Shown: positions 11,501 through 27,935, numbered from the stretch's first letter. The stretch is 64,000 nt of DNA from Schistosoma haematobium (GCF_000699445.3 NC_067196.1:90289364-90353363); one strand, 5' to 3'. The notes: a model not told the origin generated them from the sequence alone. A program made the numbers and translations.

Positions 11501-11704
11501 ATTCTTACTAGAACTCAGAAAAATTCTTTCTTAAAGTTAATCAGTATTGAAGACAGATTAACTTTAATTCTGAAACCCTTGATAATCTAAGGATATACAA
11601 GATATTCAAATCTTATTACAATTAACTTAATAAATGAGGTTCATTGTGAACAGTTCACTTTTCCTAAATTCAATCCATTTACAATATATATATATATATC
11701 ACAA
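11501..11704. other. AT-rich spacer with short TA run
   Basis: A short TATATATATATA stretch lies near 11685-11698. Nothing else. Confidence 0.5.
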
Positions 11705-11905
11705 TTGATTGATCACTGGATGGTGACCAATGTCATGTGTGTCAAGTCCTTATTAATGCAGATCGAAAGCTACCGATCCGTCAAGGAGCACCAGTTCCCT
11801 CAAGATTACAAGTACATCTTGCTGACGAGTGCCAAGTAGCACGAAACCCAGGTCCAGGGTTTCCTGTCGACTACCTCCAACCACCATTTAATCTCACAAT
11901 ATATA
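11705..11905 (+). repeat. Family C hammerhead retroposon
   Basis: Shared with the copy at 38040-38360: the words GATCACTGGATGGTGACCAA and CAGTTCCCTCAAGATTACA, a hammerhead, and the 3' word GACTACCTCCAACCACC. The head of the element appears rearranged, because the GATCACTGG block lies downstream of the ribozyme and inverted in the other copy. Confidence 0.7.
11811..11865 (+). ncRNA. Hammerhead ribozyme (family C), intact catalytic core
   Basis: ATCTTG / CTGACGAG / TGCCAAGTAGCA / CGAAAC / CCAGGTC / CAGGG. The core CUGANGA and GAAA are intact, with a GUC triplet. Stem II pairs GUGC with GCAC perfectly around the loop CAAGUA. Stem III closes ACC with GGU. Stem I pairs CUUG with CAGG. This is one of the best-preserved ribozymes in the window. 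Confidence 0.8.
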
Positions 11906-12194
11906 TATCCAGAACTAAAGTAAACGTCAGTTATTATTCATAATATATGATTCATTGAATAAGTGACATTTATGTTTAACCAATTAGCTACTTTTGTTGC
12001 CATTCTCTTCAAGTTTCTTTGAATGATTTTGTTTTAATTCATTGGAATAAATAAACATTCTGTTTGAATTTTGTAAATTTTTTTAAAATACAAAACTTGT
12101 TTGTTTATTTTATAGTTAATATATACCCATATGTATTCTACAAAACACTTGAATATTTAATCAATATGGGGAATATTAATGATCGATTTTGATT

Positions 12195-12355
12195 GAGATC
12201 CCGCGAGCGGGATCGTGGATAATGCACTGCTGAGGAGTCCCACAATAGGACGAAACGGCCTTCCAGTGCTTCCAGGTTTCCGAAGGTGGTCTAACATCAA
12301 TCGGTTCATGATCTCAATCAAAAACTTAACAATCTCCACAACTCCTATACTAGTA
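12195..12355 (+). repeat. Family A hammerhead retroposon, 5' truncated
   Basis: Starts within the tRNA-like part (ATCCCGCGAGCGGGATCG) and runs through a hammerhead to the 3' end AATCTCCACAACTCC, followed directly by TATACTAGTAAT, the start motif of a next unit. Confidence 0.85.
12224..12269 (+). ncRNA. Hammerhead ribozyme (family A), core intact, UUC triplet
   Basis: GCACTG / CTGAGGAG / TCCCACAATAGGA / CGAAAC / GGCCTTC / CAGTGC. The core and stems I and II are intact. The usual GUC is UUC, which breaks one stem III pair (C15.2 with U16.2). Reduced activity is likely. Confidence 0.7.
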
Positions 12356-12421
12356 ATAATCGATTTCTGTATACAATATTAGTTTATAGATTCATTAATG
12401 TTGCTAATAACTCAATGAGTG

Positions 12422-12672
12422 AATAGAACACACATTGAGGAAAGCACTTAACTGCAACACAAGGCAAGCCCTTAATTGGAATCCTCAAAGACAAATGAAA
12501 AAAGGAAAACCAAAGAATATATTATGCCGAGAAATGAAGACAGGCATGAAAAGAATGAACAACAATTAAATAGAACTAGGAAGGAAGGTCCAGTACAGAG
12601 TGGGTTGGAGAATACTGGTCGGTGGCCTATGCGCCATTGGGAGTAACAGGCACAAGTAAGTAAGTAGGTAAT
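12422..12672 (+). mobile_element. RTE LINE 3' end with (TAAG)n tail
   Basis: The C-terminal blocks of the RTE protein are readable with frameshifts: a TLRKAL-type start, WNPQRQMKKGKPKN-like, MKRMNNN-like, and GWRILVGGLCAIGSNRHK. Ends in CAAGTAAGTAAGTAGG. Confidence 0.8.
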
Positions 12673-12827
12673 GTTGTTAATAATGACAATGAAAAATGTA
12701 AAGAGAGAGGAGTAAATTTATAATTCAATATATGAAAGTTAAACGCTCTATATGTTATTCATTATAAAATCACATTTTCAGGAATTCTTTCCATCTTGAA
12801 AATATGAAATAAATAATTTTCACCCAT

Positions 12828-13075
12828 GCATTCACGATCCCGCATATGGGATTCGAGCACAGGAGTATCGGTCTCGCGCGTTAATGTTTATCCTCTAAAC
12901 CAAAAAACTGCGTGATCATCTTCGATTGTCTGAGGTAGATACCAGTTTCTATCTGACACGAATTAGCTTCACTAGTCACGGCTTCTCACTAGAACTCGCA
13001 TGCGAGACCGAAAGTCCTGGATTTTAGTCCTGCCTGAGGGATCATTGATGCTCACTGCTGAGAACTTGATAAACA
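12828..13075. repeat. Two opposed family A remnants
   Basis: A minus-orientation 5' half (12828-12995, with GGGATTCGAGCACAGGA and GTCTCGCGCG) abuts a plus-orientation piece (12997-13070, GCGAGACCGAAAGTCCTGG to CACTGCTGAGAA). The ribozyme is truncated. Another inverted joint of family A. Confidence 0.65.
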
Positions 13076-13600
13076 TGATATTGATTTATATTGACTAATC
13101 ATGAAAGTGAATATTTCAATTGTACACACATTCTACTTGAAGTTTGTACTGATGATATTGTTCAGAAGACTGATAAAAGCATCACGACCAAAACCCTTCA
13201 ACTCAGAGAACAAAACTCCATTAACACATTTAATTATCACTTGAATAACTAACTTAGTGATAAAATTTTGTAGATGGAAAAAGGTGTAAACTACAAAGAA
13301 ACTTATAGTTTGTTTAAGAGTGAAGATTGATTATTGACAACTAAGAAAAATTTAAAATTAAATAAGACTTCCTGCTGATACATAAAGTCAATGTGCTAAA
13401 TGACCTGATGTTTACAATGTAGACATTGAAAGAAAAATATTTTCTAGATAATGTAATAGAGGAAATGTACTTTAAGATACTCGTTAATTGAAATGAGATA
13501 AAATATAGTAACAAAATACATAGTTTCGTATATATTAGTTGTCTTCATCTAAACAGGTTGTTATCGGGTTATATGAATTTATTGATTACCGAAAGATTTT
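13076..13600. repeat. Spacer with a family D repeat at 13131-13215
   Basis: Contains the second clear copy of the family D words (TGATGATATTGTTCAGAAGA, CAACTCAGAGAACAAAAC). The remainder is featureless AT-rich DNA. Confidence 0.5.
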
Positions 13601-13850
13601 TTTCAGATATTTATGTGAAACATATGCAGGTACATCCAGCTGACGAGTCCTAAATAGGACGAAACACGCGTTCTAGCCACTATCCATCATTGCTTACAAA
13701 AAGCTTGTGAATTAAGGCAATATCGAGACGTACGTACAGTATACACATATGCCAATAACAGACTGATCAATTGCAGTCTTAAACCTCAATGGGAAGATAC
13801 AAATCAAATAATACCAAGTGAATATAGCAACTCTACTATAATCAATTTCA
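13601..13850 (+). repeat. Family B (Sm-alpha-like) hammerhead retroposon, partial
   Basis: Begins at the hammerhead (GCAGGTACATCCAGC at 13626) and continues through the family B 3' region (CACTATCCATCATTGC, ACATATGCCAATAACAGACT, GATCAATTGCAGTC, AATACCAAGTGAATAT). The tRNA-like 5' part is missing. Confidence 0.8.
13627..13675 (+). ncRNA. Hammerhead ribozyme motif (family B)
   Basis: ATCCAG / CTGACGAG / TCCTAAATAGGA / CGAAAC / ACGCGTT / CTAG. The core is intact and stem II perfect. The stem I 3' strand is shortened, because the usual CTGGATTCCACTG is reduced to CTAG, so only about three stem I pairs remain. Confidence 0.7.
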
Positions 13851-14574
13851 ATGATGCTTACATTTTTTTGTTAAGGCGTTTTTATTAACTTACTCGAACA
13901 GTAACAACTCGTCTATTTCGTTGATCTATTATGATCACTATTATATCTGTATAAACCATATACGCTTGATTACATGACAGCCTACGCATATATCTCTCTC
14001 TGGTTTAAATGTTAATTGCTTAAATGTCGCTCGTTGAATCATTCTCTTTTCCATGTATATATGTACTCGAATCCTATTATTAGCCTTTGTTTTGGTCTAA
14101 TTGAGCTTTATTCGATAAATTCGATAAATTTACCTTTGTGTTTGCTCGTCAACACATATTTATCTCTCTGATTCAAATTCATTTGATGTGCTTATAACAT
14201 TGTTATCTATGCTATCCGCTAATAAACTGTAGTTTCCACTTCATGTTGCTGTCTGATTTCAAATACCATGGGATTTATCTAATGACGGTTATCAAGGTGA
14301 TTGATTAAAAAGGTAAGCCACTACAAACATACATAAAATATTTTAGTTTTTAATGAGAACTATTCAAAATGATCTATTTATGTAATGGAGAAAGTATTTT
14401 ATTTATTATCATCATTATTGGTATTACTACAGATTGATTGTTATGGTTACTACGAGGTGAATCGATTTTTTGTTTTTAGAATTTACTTTGGTAATGAAAA
14501 TTTTCACTTATTTCATGTAATTAATTGCATAAATATCTCTTATGATTATTCCATTTCTGCATAATATGAGAAGG
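13851..14574. other. AT-rich spacer, nothing recognised
   Basis: A tandem GATAAATTC duplication lies near 14110. No gene or matched repeat. Confidence 0.5.
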
Positions 14575-14795
14575 GGTTTTTGTGGAGATTGTAATCATCT
14601 CAATAGTTGAGATCATGAATCAATTGAAGCTAGACCAAAATGGAAAATCTGGAAGCACTGGATGACCGTTTCGTCCTATTGTGGGACTCCTCAGAAGTGC
14701 TCGTCCATGATCCTGCCTCGCGAGATTTGAACCCAGGACCTATCAGCCTCGCACGCGAACGCTTAACCTCTAGACCACTGAGTTGGCATTCTGTA
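14575..14795 (-). repeat. Family A hammerhead retroposon, 5' truncated
   Basis: Minus-orientation copy from the 3' end (GGGGTTTTTGTGGAGATTG at 14575) through the hammerhead and tRNA-like boxes (revcomp of GAGATTTGAACCC) to CCACTGAGTTGGC. Confidence 0.85.
14655..14700 (-). ncRNA. Hammerhead ribozyme (family A), core intact, AUC triplet
   Basis: Minus strand: GCACTT / CTGAGGAG / TCCCACAATAGGA / CGAAAC / GGTCATC / CAGTGC. The core is intact and stem II perfect. There is a mismatch at the first stem I pair (U with C) and one in stem III (C with A). AUC is an acceptable NUH triplet, so activity is possible but weakened. Confidence 0.65.
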
Positions 14796-14924
14796 TAAGT
14801 TAGTTTTGAATAATTGTTGAAAATAATGAAAAAATTTTCTCACGACTGAAATGAATTATTTTACACATGTTTTTTTTCTGTGAAAAAACATCGGAAAAAT
14901 ATGGGTTTACTATACAAAGAGCGG

Positions 14925-15250
14925 CTTGAAAAGCTGGACCTCTTTACTCTGTCCTATCGCTGACTAAGGGGAGATCTAATTTTGATGTACATAATACTGA
15001 GAAATGATTTTGGACCTAACTTATTCTCTCTCTATTTCTTCCCACTAGGTCGAGACATCTCATAGGACATAGCAGGCGAGTAGAAAGTACAAGAACGAAC
15101 AAAATACCCGTGGCATACAGGTTCTCACATCGAGTAATGAATACTTGGAACCTGCTGCCCGAAGCAGTGGTGTCAGCACCTTCAATTAACTCTTTCAAGA
15201 GAAGACTGGACACTCACAGAAGCATACTAGAAAAGGAATAACATAGGTTG
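14925..15250 (+). mobile_element. CR1/L2-like LINE reverse transcriptase, C-terminal remnant
   Basis: The plus-strand reading GHSRRVESTRTNKIPVAY (about 15064-15118), then FSHRVMNTWNLLPEAVVSAP (about 15123-15182), then INSFKRRLD, is the hallmark C-terminal segment of CR1/L2-type LINE proteins. It is short and isolated, hence a dead 3' end. Confidence 0.8.
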
Positions 15251-16344
15251 TAAGTTTTCTGTCCTTACTACACAAATCTGAATCTGATAAAATCAGTGAA
15301 TGTTTGAAAGATCTAGATGATACAAAATGGAATAAACTCATTTCATTAAAGCTTATTTGTAATTTCCGTTCTACAAAAGTATTATGTCATCAAATTAGTC
15401 TTTAATTAAATATAAACTATTTTTATAAAAGATAAACTTAATTAAGATAGATAAATGTAAACAATTACTAACATGAATCTGATCGAGAAAATATGTAAAT
15501 TTCGATTCGAAGGATTATAAGAATATTAGAGAATTTCTAAATACCTAGCAACTAACAGACATATCGCCAATGATCTTCCTTATCTACCTTGTATAAAGAA
15601 AGTTAATCAACTTTATCACCAGTGGTCAACTGTAGTAATCAATTAACTTGTAAACTAGAACAAGTGAAAGCAACAAAACCCATGAGGAGAGTTAATTCAT
15701 TGGATAAAACCAATTCACCGTCTATGGAATAACTAAGAACCTCACTTCTACATGAAAAGTGGATTGATAATATCGCTTAGGTTGACAATAAATGCCTCGT
15801 AATTAAACAGTCTAGCTTGAAAAAATCACATAATGCTAATACCGAATCTGAGTGTTAGAATGAATGTAGATCAAATTTAAACAGATCATAGAGCATTTCA
15901 GTTCTTGAACAGTTTGTAAATTTGCATAGTTGATAAAATCTATTTAAACTGGTTCATTCGAACATTGATTAAGATACTGCATTTGTACATTGTTTTACAT
16001 AACAAACTAGCGGTATTGTAAAACAAACTGCCCCTAAATTAGTAATCATATCTTTAACCATCTTTATTCACAACTGAAATATTCAGGAATTTAGTTTATA
16101 ACTATATTTTGTATTTATCCAGTTGTATTAATGTAAGTAGAAACATTCAGTGATTGACTATAAACATGCTGTTTGTCATCCAATATTTAACATTAATCAA
16201 TTTATATTAATCAGGTCTGTGATAGAAACACTAATCTCTATGAATAGTCTAAAGAATTTTGATACTTCTTGTTAACTAAGTTCGATTGTAACATGACATC
16301 TGATGATATCTATGAAAATATTCATTGAGGTAAATTAAACACTG
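15251..16344. repeat. Spacer with a degraded family D repeat near 15735-15830
   Basis: Only a weak family D match (CACTTCTACATGAAAAGTGG, GATAATATCGCTTAGG) is visible. Otherwise AT-rich without features. Confidence 0.45.
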
Positions 16345-16400
16345 CAGAATACTAGTCAACGGCCTATGCTCCATTGGGAATAACAGGCGTAAGTAAGTAA
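16345..16400 (+). mobile_element. RTE LINE extreme 3' end
   Basis: About 55 bases matching the RTE 3' terminus (GGCCTATGCTCCATTGGGAA, AACAGGCGTAAGTAAGTAA). A strongly 5'-truncated insertion. Confidence 0.75.
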
Positions 16401-16574
16401 ACACTGCAAAATAGAATGATTAAATACGTCTTCATTGATCTTATATTTCATATTAAAGCCAATGAAAATGTTATTTGTTTAAATTTTCAAAGTTCAGCGT
16501 TTTCTTAAATGTAAATAAGTGTAGGCGATATTCAACCATAAATCATTATCTCATTATCAGAATGGGAGTAGGAG

Positions 16575-16725
16575 TTTGTAAAGAATGTAATAATTTATTA
16601 GTTGAATTCATGAGTCCATTTAAGGTAAACCATTATTGAAAACCTAGACAAAACAGTAGTTCACTACTTCCAGGTTTCCAATAATAGTCTAGCTTAAATC
16701 GACTCATGAATTCAACCATCATCTC
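16575..16725. repeat. Short fold-back copy of the family A 3' end
   Basis: Two inverted arms of about 55-60 bases (TTGAATTCATGAGTCCATTT on the left, AATCGACTCATGAATTCAAC on the right) surround a remnant of the ribozyme 3' half. No working core. Confidence 0.7.
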
Positions 16726-16939
16726 AATATCATCATGGCTTATGTATTTCTGGAAACACTAAAACATTAACATGATAGAATGCTAAAAAAATACTATGGT
16801 CTGGTCTATACAACAACAAAATATCAATAGTGTGGTTTATTCATTTATTTTTCACAGTCTAATACCTAATTTGATAATGAAATTGAGGTAAATTTTCTTT
16901 ATAAAAACACATTATAACAGTGTAAAAATGTTTATATGT

Positions 16940-17392
16940 ATATTTAATGATTGAACTCATGAGTCAACTGAAGCTAGATCACCATGGAAAATCTGGAAAC
17001 ACTTGACGGCCATTTCGTCCTAGTATGGGACTCCCCAGCAATGCGCATCCACGATCCCGCCTCGCGGGATTCAGAACAGGACATATCAGTCTCGTGTGAG
17101 AACGCCTAACCGCTAGACCACTGAGCTGGCTGGCATCCAACAGACATGGTGAATGTCTAACTTCAACTAATCCACGAAATTGCACCACCATTCACCATTG
17201 TCCTCAGTAAGTTACTATCTCACAACTGATAGTTCGGATAGGTCCTGGGTTCGAATCTCGCTAGCTGGGATCGTGGATTTGCACTGTTGAGGAGTTCCAT
17301 GTTAGCATGAAACGGCCGTCCAGTGTTTCCAGGTTTTATGGTAGCCTAGCATCAGTTGACTCATGAATTCAATTATTAAATTACTACAATAC
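16940..17392. repeat. Family A hammerhead retroposon, inverted dimer
   Basis: The left unit is minus (3' end, hammerhead about 16998-17045, tRNA-like boxes, 5' region to about 17225). The right unit is plus (from GGTCCTGGGTTCGAATCTCG at 17239 through a hammerhead at 17281-17326 to the 3' end). Left core CTGGGGAG (A6 to G) and right core TTGAGGAG (C3 to U) are both damaged. It abuts the TAG array on its right. Confidence 0.8.
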
Positions 17393-17433
17393 TAATAATA
17401 GTATTAATATTGATATTGGTATTAGTATTACTA

Positions 17434-17464
<31 letters not shown>

Positions 17465-17467
17465 AAC
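17393..17467. repeat. Imperfect trinucleotide lead-in, ending in (ATT)n
   Basis: Units such as AAT, AGT and ATT, then about ten ATT units (17435-17464), bridge the retroposon 3' end and the TAG array. The array may have grown from such a microsatellite. Confidence 0.7.
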
Positions 17468-23063
<5,596 letters not shown>

Positions 23064-23345
23064 AGAGAATATTTCACAAATCTTTGTTGACATTATATAT
23101 GTTGAATTATTTAGTATGTTAAATATGCGTCCTAATTGTTTTGCAATAACATTGTTGAAAGATGAATTTCATGAAAGTGTAAGAATGAGAGTTGTAATTA
23201 TAAAACAAAGCACACCCACACACACACAAACTGTCTAAATAATGTTCAAAGTAGTTGGTTAAGATTGTTAAATTACATTATCCAAATGATGAATGTACTC
23301 CATTTTAACATATTAAGGTATTACCAAACAGAATAATATTTCGTT
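23064..23345. other. Spacer with a short CA run
   Basis: A CACACCCACACACACACA stretch lies near 23211-23228. Nothing else recognised. Confidence 0.5.
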
Positions 23346-24115
23346 ATAATGTTAAATGATGGAGAAGCTCTGGAAGATGTAAAAACCTTTACATATCTGG
23401 GTCAGTATACATATTTCCAAAGCTTCACATCTCTTTAATAGAAAATAAATTTGGTTAAATGTCTCAGTAGCAGCAGCCTCAGCAGCAGTAGGTCACAACA
23501 AACACAAAGGGAAAAGCAGGATTCTCCGATACAGCACAACATGCAACAATCAAGTCACAATTGACGGAGAAGATTTGGAAGATGTAAAAACCTTTATATA
23601 TATGGGCAGCATCATTGATGAACAGGGTGGATCTGATGCAGATGTAAAGGCGCGGATCGGAAAAGCAAGAACAAGATATTTACAACTCAAGAACATCTGC
23701 AACTGAAAACAACTGTACACAATCCAACACCAAGGTCAGAACTTTCAATACAAATGTCAAGATGGTTCTACTGTATGGGGTGGAAACTTGGAGAACTACC
23801 ACAAACATCATCCAGAAGATACAAGTGTTTATTGACAGTTGTCTACTCAAAATACTTTGGATCCGTTGGTCAGACACTATCAACAACAGTCTACTATGGG
23901 AGAGAACAAACCAGATCTCAGAGGAGGAAGAAATCAGGAAGAAGTGCTGGAAGTGGATAGGACACACATTGAGGAAAGCACCCGACTGTGTCACAAGGCA
24001 AGGCCTCACATGGAACTAGAAAGGAAGGCCAAAGACAAAGTAGGTTGGAGAATGCTGGTCGGTGGCTTATGCTTCATTGGAAATAACAGGCGGAAGTATG
24101 TAAGTAAGTAATAAT
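23346..24115 (+). mobile_element. Chimera: RTE fragment, 55 bp of Penelope, then RTE 3' part with tail
   Basis: 23356-23400 encodes the RTE block DGEALEDVKTFTYLG. 23401-23455 is Penelope sequence (QYTYFQSFT, then KINLVKCL). From about 23460 RTE resumes at an upstream point (SSSLSSSRSQQTQ reading) and runs through [34 protein letters not shown] and WRMLVGGLCFIGNNRR to a GTAAGTAAGTAA tail at about 24098-24112. The Penelope/RTE joint is the same one seen at about 10470 on the minus strand. Frameshifted and dead. Confidence 0.85.
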
Positions 24116-24227
24116 CTTAAATCTACCTCTCAGAATAATAAACCAAAGGATAGTAAAACCAAGTATTTATCATCAGAAATAAAATAAAATAAATAAAGAA
24201 CAATGTTAAAATGAATTTTATTCATTC

Positions 24228-24345
24228 TGATTAGTGTTTTATTTTTCGCAAAGTTGCTTTCTAATGGATGAGGTTGCTGACCCTATGCTTTACTCTCCTC
24301 CATTGTGTGGGCTTGAGACTGGTTATGACCCTAGAAGAACTACAG
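24228..24345 (-). mobile_element. RTE 5' leader fragment, minus orientation
   Basis: Reverse complement of the leader motif (TCTCCTCCATTGTGTGGGCT relates to AGCCCGAATAAAGGAGGAG). It sits head-on against a plus-strand RTE 3' piece, so the two are unrelated insertions or a rearranged copy. Confidence 0.6.
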
Positions 24346-24575
24346 GTCGGGTGTATAGAATATACATTACGAAAATCATCAAACTACATCATGAATTAAG
24401 CGCTGATTCGGAATCCTGAAGAGAAACGGCAAAGAGGAAGATTAAATAATACACTGTATCGAGAATTGGAAGTAGATATGAAAATGAAAGGATTGTCTAG
24501 GACATAGTTGGCTAGAGAATGATGCTGAGCAATCTATGTTCCTCCATGAAGGGTAATAGATATAAGTAAATTAAA
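24346..24575 (+). mobile_element. RTE LINE 3' fragment
   Basis: Degraded copy of the C-terminal RTE region: a TLRKSSN-like word from ACATTACGAAAATCATCAAA, then a GAATCCTGAAGAGAAACGGC word, ending in GTAATAGATATAAGTAAATT. The tail is almost lost. Confidence 0.7.
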
Positions 24576-25014
24576 ATGAAATCTATCTATCTGTTTATTC
24601 ATCAAATACCCTGATATAAAAAAATGGTTATAATCAGTGTGCAAGCAGATATGTAACCTAGGAAAAATCGAATATACATTTTCTTTATTCTATTTCATAT
24701 TCAATACGTTATCGAAGATGATAAAGAGAAAAAAAAAGAGTGATATAACTCAAATTTGCATAAATATAAAGAATAAATACTTATTAAACTAATATTGTTC
24801 TTCTTCATTAGCATGAAAAACTACATTTTGATCATTGACAACATTTGTTAATTATCAGAAAATTATGATCCTATTTAGAAGTTAGAGATAAGATCAATAT
24901 GGATTGAAGATGTATGGAAATGATTTAGTTTGATGATATATTTCATTTAGAATTAACTTTAATTAGCAAAATAATAGTGGTAATCCATAGAGATGAATCA
25001 TTTTTCAAGGTGTT
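24576..25014. other. AT-rich spacer, nothing recognised
   Basis: No matching repeat or coding signal. Confidence 0.5.
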
Positions 25015-25600
25015 GTATAATTCTGATAATCAACATCGAGATATACATGCAACCATACGTAAGGTGTTCTACAAATGAAGAATATATGGAACTCAAAATA
25101 ACTATCTGTCAATCAATATCAAAGTCACAATCTTCAATACGAAAGTCAACACAGCTCTACTGTACGGAGCAAAAAAGTTGGAGAACTACTACAACCATCA
25201 TCAAGAAGGTACAAGTATTTATAAATGGTTGTTTAAGCAAGATACTCAACATCCATTAGCCGGATAACATCAGCAACACCATTCTGTGGATGAGAACAAA
25301 CCAGCTTCCAGCTGTAAAGGAAATTAGGAAAAGACAATGGAAATGGATAGGAAATACATTACGCAAATCGTCAAACTGCATCACGAGGCAGGTCCTAACT
25401 TGGAGTCCTGAAGGGAAGCGGAAAAGAGGAAGTTCAAAGAACACATTACGTCGAGAAATAGAAGCAGATATGAAAAAGGATAAACAACAATTGGAAAGAG
25501 CTGGAAAGAATTACCGATGACAGGGTTGGATGGAGAATGCTGGTAAGCGGTCTATGCTCCTCCACGAGGAGTTACAGGCATAAGTAAGTAAGTATACGTA
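25015..25600 (+). mobile_element. RTE LINE 3' part with (TAAG)n tail
   Basis: Blocks in order with frameshifts: FNTKVNTALLYGAKKLENYY-like, [78 protein letters not shown]. Ends ATAAGTAAGTAAGT at about 25580-25594. This copy differs in wording (KSSNCIT, EADMKK) from most others, which suggests a second RTE subfamily. Confidence 0.85.
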
Positions 25601-26135
25601 GGGTGAGACAAACCTCTTAGATTTTAATGATAGCCAAAAGTCTAGAAGTTATTCTAAAACATTCTATTCATTGCAGTATCAACATATTCACTTAAAATGC
25701 AACAAAAAAACATGGTAATAGAGACTGACCCTATATATAATCCTGAATATCAATATGGGGAAAAAAATACAAAGTTTTTTTTTACATGATAAACAGTTGT
25801 TACTTTTTTTTAAAAACGTTTATTTACCCCTTTCAAAGTATATTTTGTATCTAATTATTAGAGCATATGACTACATTGTACATGTCTAGACTTGTCTTTG
25901 ACGTTAATTCCATTACATTTATATCATTTCTATATAACATTCAAACAACTATGATCTAAATTTATTATATACATCCGCCCACGTATTAATAAACAACTTT
26001 TTTCCACTACTCCCCCCCCACCACAACTGCACTCCTATAACCTGTGACTTAATCATATTAATCATTTTAAAAATAGAATTATCAGTTATTACTGTTGCCA
26101 TGATAAGATGGATATAAAATCCATTAATTTATGAA
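25601..26135. other. AT-rich spacer, nothing recognised
   Basis: Poly-T and a CCCCCCCC run near 26013-26020. No gene. Confidence 0.5.
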
Positions 26136-26212
26136 GTGATTATCACTTTATTAAAAATAAACTCGAATAATCAGATTATCACTAGTTTAGATTCAAGTTT
26201 GAATGAGTTTAA

Positions 26213-26398
26213 ACCTAGAGATGATTTGTTTCTTAGGTTGGTATATTTTCGAGATGAATTGAGATTTGTAGCTCAAGTGGATGATTTTGATGGAGTTTTG
26301 TTCTCTAAACTAGATGGTTTGGTCGTGGAGATTTTATCAGGTAAACGTTTGTGCTGATGATGTCGTTCAGAAGAATAATGAAAGCTCTACGATCGACT
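26213..26398. repeat. Family D repeat, inverted pair
   Basis: The left part (26285-26335, GATGGAGTTTTGTTCTCT) is the reverse complement of the family D words found at 3280-3310. The right part (26343-26395, TTTGTGCTGATGATGTCGTT) is the forward version. The 73-codon frame at 26136-26357 lies across this inverted pair and is not conserved, so I do not call it a gene. Confidence 0.55.
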
Positions 26399-27275
26399 GG
26401 ATCATGAAGACGTTGACATCTGAAGGGAGACTCGGGATACAGTGAACAGCTAGAATGAAGCTGGACGATCTAGACTTCGCAGATGATCTGGCTCTCCTAT
26501 CGCAATTGCAACAAAAAATGCAGAAGACGACCAGTGTAACAGCAGTCTCAGCAGCAGTAGGTCTCAACATACACAAAGGGAAAGCAGGATTCTCCGATAC
26601 AGCACAACATGCACCACTCCAATCACAATTGACGGAGAAGCTTCAGAAGATGTAAAAACCTTTACATATTTGGGTAGCATCATTGATGAACAGGGTGGAT
26701 CTGATGCAGATGTAAAGGCGCGGATCGGAAAAGCAAGAACAAGATATTTACAACTCAAGAACATCTGCAACTGAAAACAACTGTACACAATCCAACACCA
26801 AGGTCAAAATTTTCAATACGAATGTCAAGATGGTTCTACTGTATGGGGTGGAAACTTGGAGAACTACCACAACCATCATCCAGAAGATAGAAGTGTTTAT
26901 TAAGAGTTGTCTACTCAAAATATTTCAGATACGTTGGCCAGACAATATCAGTAACAGCCTACTATGAAAGAACAAACCAGATTGCTGTGGAGTAAGAAAT
27001 CAGGAAGAAGTGCTGGTAGTGGATAGGACATATATTGAGGAAATCACCTAACAGTTTCACAAGGTAAACCCTCACATGGAATCCTGAAGGCCAAAGGAGA
27101 GGTGGAAGATCAAAGAACATATTCTGCCGAGAAATGAAGATAGACATGAGAAAAATGAACAAGAATTGGATAGAATTACAAAAGAAGGCCCAGGACAGAG
27201 TGGGTTGGAGAATACTGGTCAGCGGTCTATGCTTCAATGGGAGTAACATGCGTAAGTAAGTAAGTAAGTAAGTAA
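26399..27275 (+). mobile_element. RTE LINE, RT catalytic end to 3' tail
   Basis: The most complete RTE 3' copy here. DLDFADDLALLSQLQQKMQK (about 26463-26522) holds the RT FADD catalytic motif. It is followed by VGLNIHKGKAGF, then EDVKTFTYLGSIIDEQGGSD, then [15 protein letters not shown], frameshifts, and RSAGSG, then WVGEYWSAVYASMG. The (TAAG)n tail is at 27253-27275. 5' truncated and frameshifted, so inactive. Confidence 0.88.
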
Positions 27276-27369
27276 TAGTAAATACAGTTAAATATATGGC
27301 TCCCTATTGTTTTATTTAATATTTCTTAGATTAAATGAGATATCTTATATTTATTTTTCTCACTATAGA

Positions 27370-27750
27370 AGGAGAGGGTTTGTGGAGTTTGCAGAAATTT
27401 CATATTTCACATCACGAACTGATCTTAAATGTGAAACCATTGAAAATAAGAAAGCACTGAATAACCGTTTCGTCTAAGTGAAAGACTTTTCAACAGACTG
27501 TGTGAAACAGTTATCCATGATATCACGACTTGGTTGGAGTCAAACATGTAAATTTTTGGATACTGTTTCACTGTTCCAGTGGTTAAGCTTCCCTATACTG
27601 GATAGAAGGTTCTGAGTTCAACCTCAGTGTAATGAGAGTTTGGATATACCATATTTAAGAATCCCATACCAGAACTAAAATAGATATCCAGTGCTTCCTT
27701 GTTCTCAATAGTTATCTAGCTAAGATTAATTCGTGATTTAAACTATGGAT
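27370..27750. repeat. Old family A retroposon, inverted dimer
   Basis: Left arm words GGGTTTGTGGAGTTTGCAG and AGAAAGCACTGAATAACCG (minus), right arm words AGTGCTTCCTTGTTCTC and ATCTAGCTAAGATTAATTCG (plus). The ribozymes are unrecognisable except for CCGTTTCGTC. An older, decayed example of the fold-back form. Confidence 0.6.
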
Positions 27751-27935
27751 GTATGTATTTATTCATTCATTTGTCTTTTTTTCTTTTTATGATTGAACTA
27801 TTTACATTACTGTCTATCGTTTGTTATTGAATACTGAGAAGAAAATGAAGTATGCCAACAAACCAATTAAAAAATATATTTCACTGGTTGAAATTATGAG
27901 TCAATTGAAGCTAGACCCACATGGAAAATCTGGAA

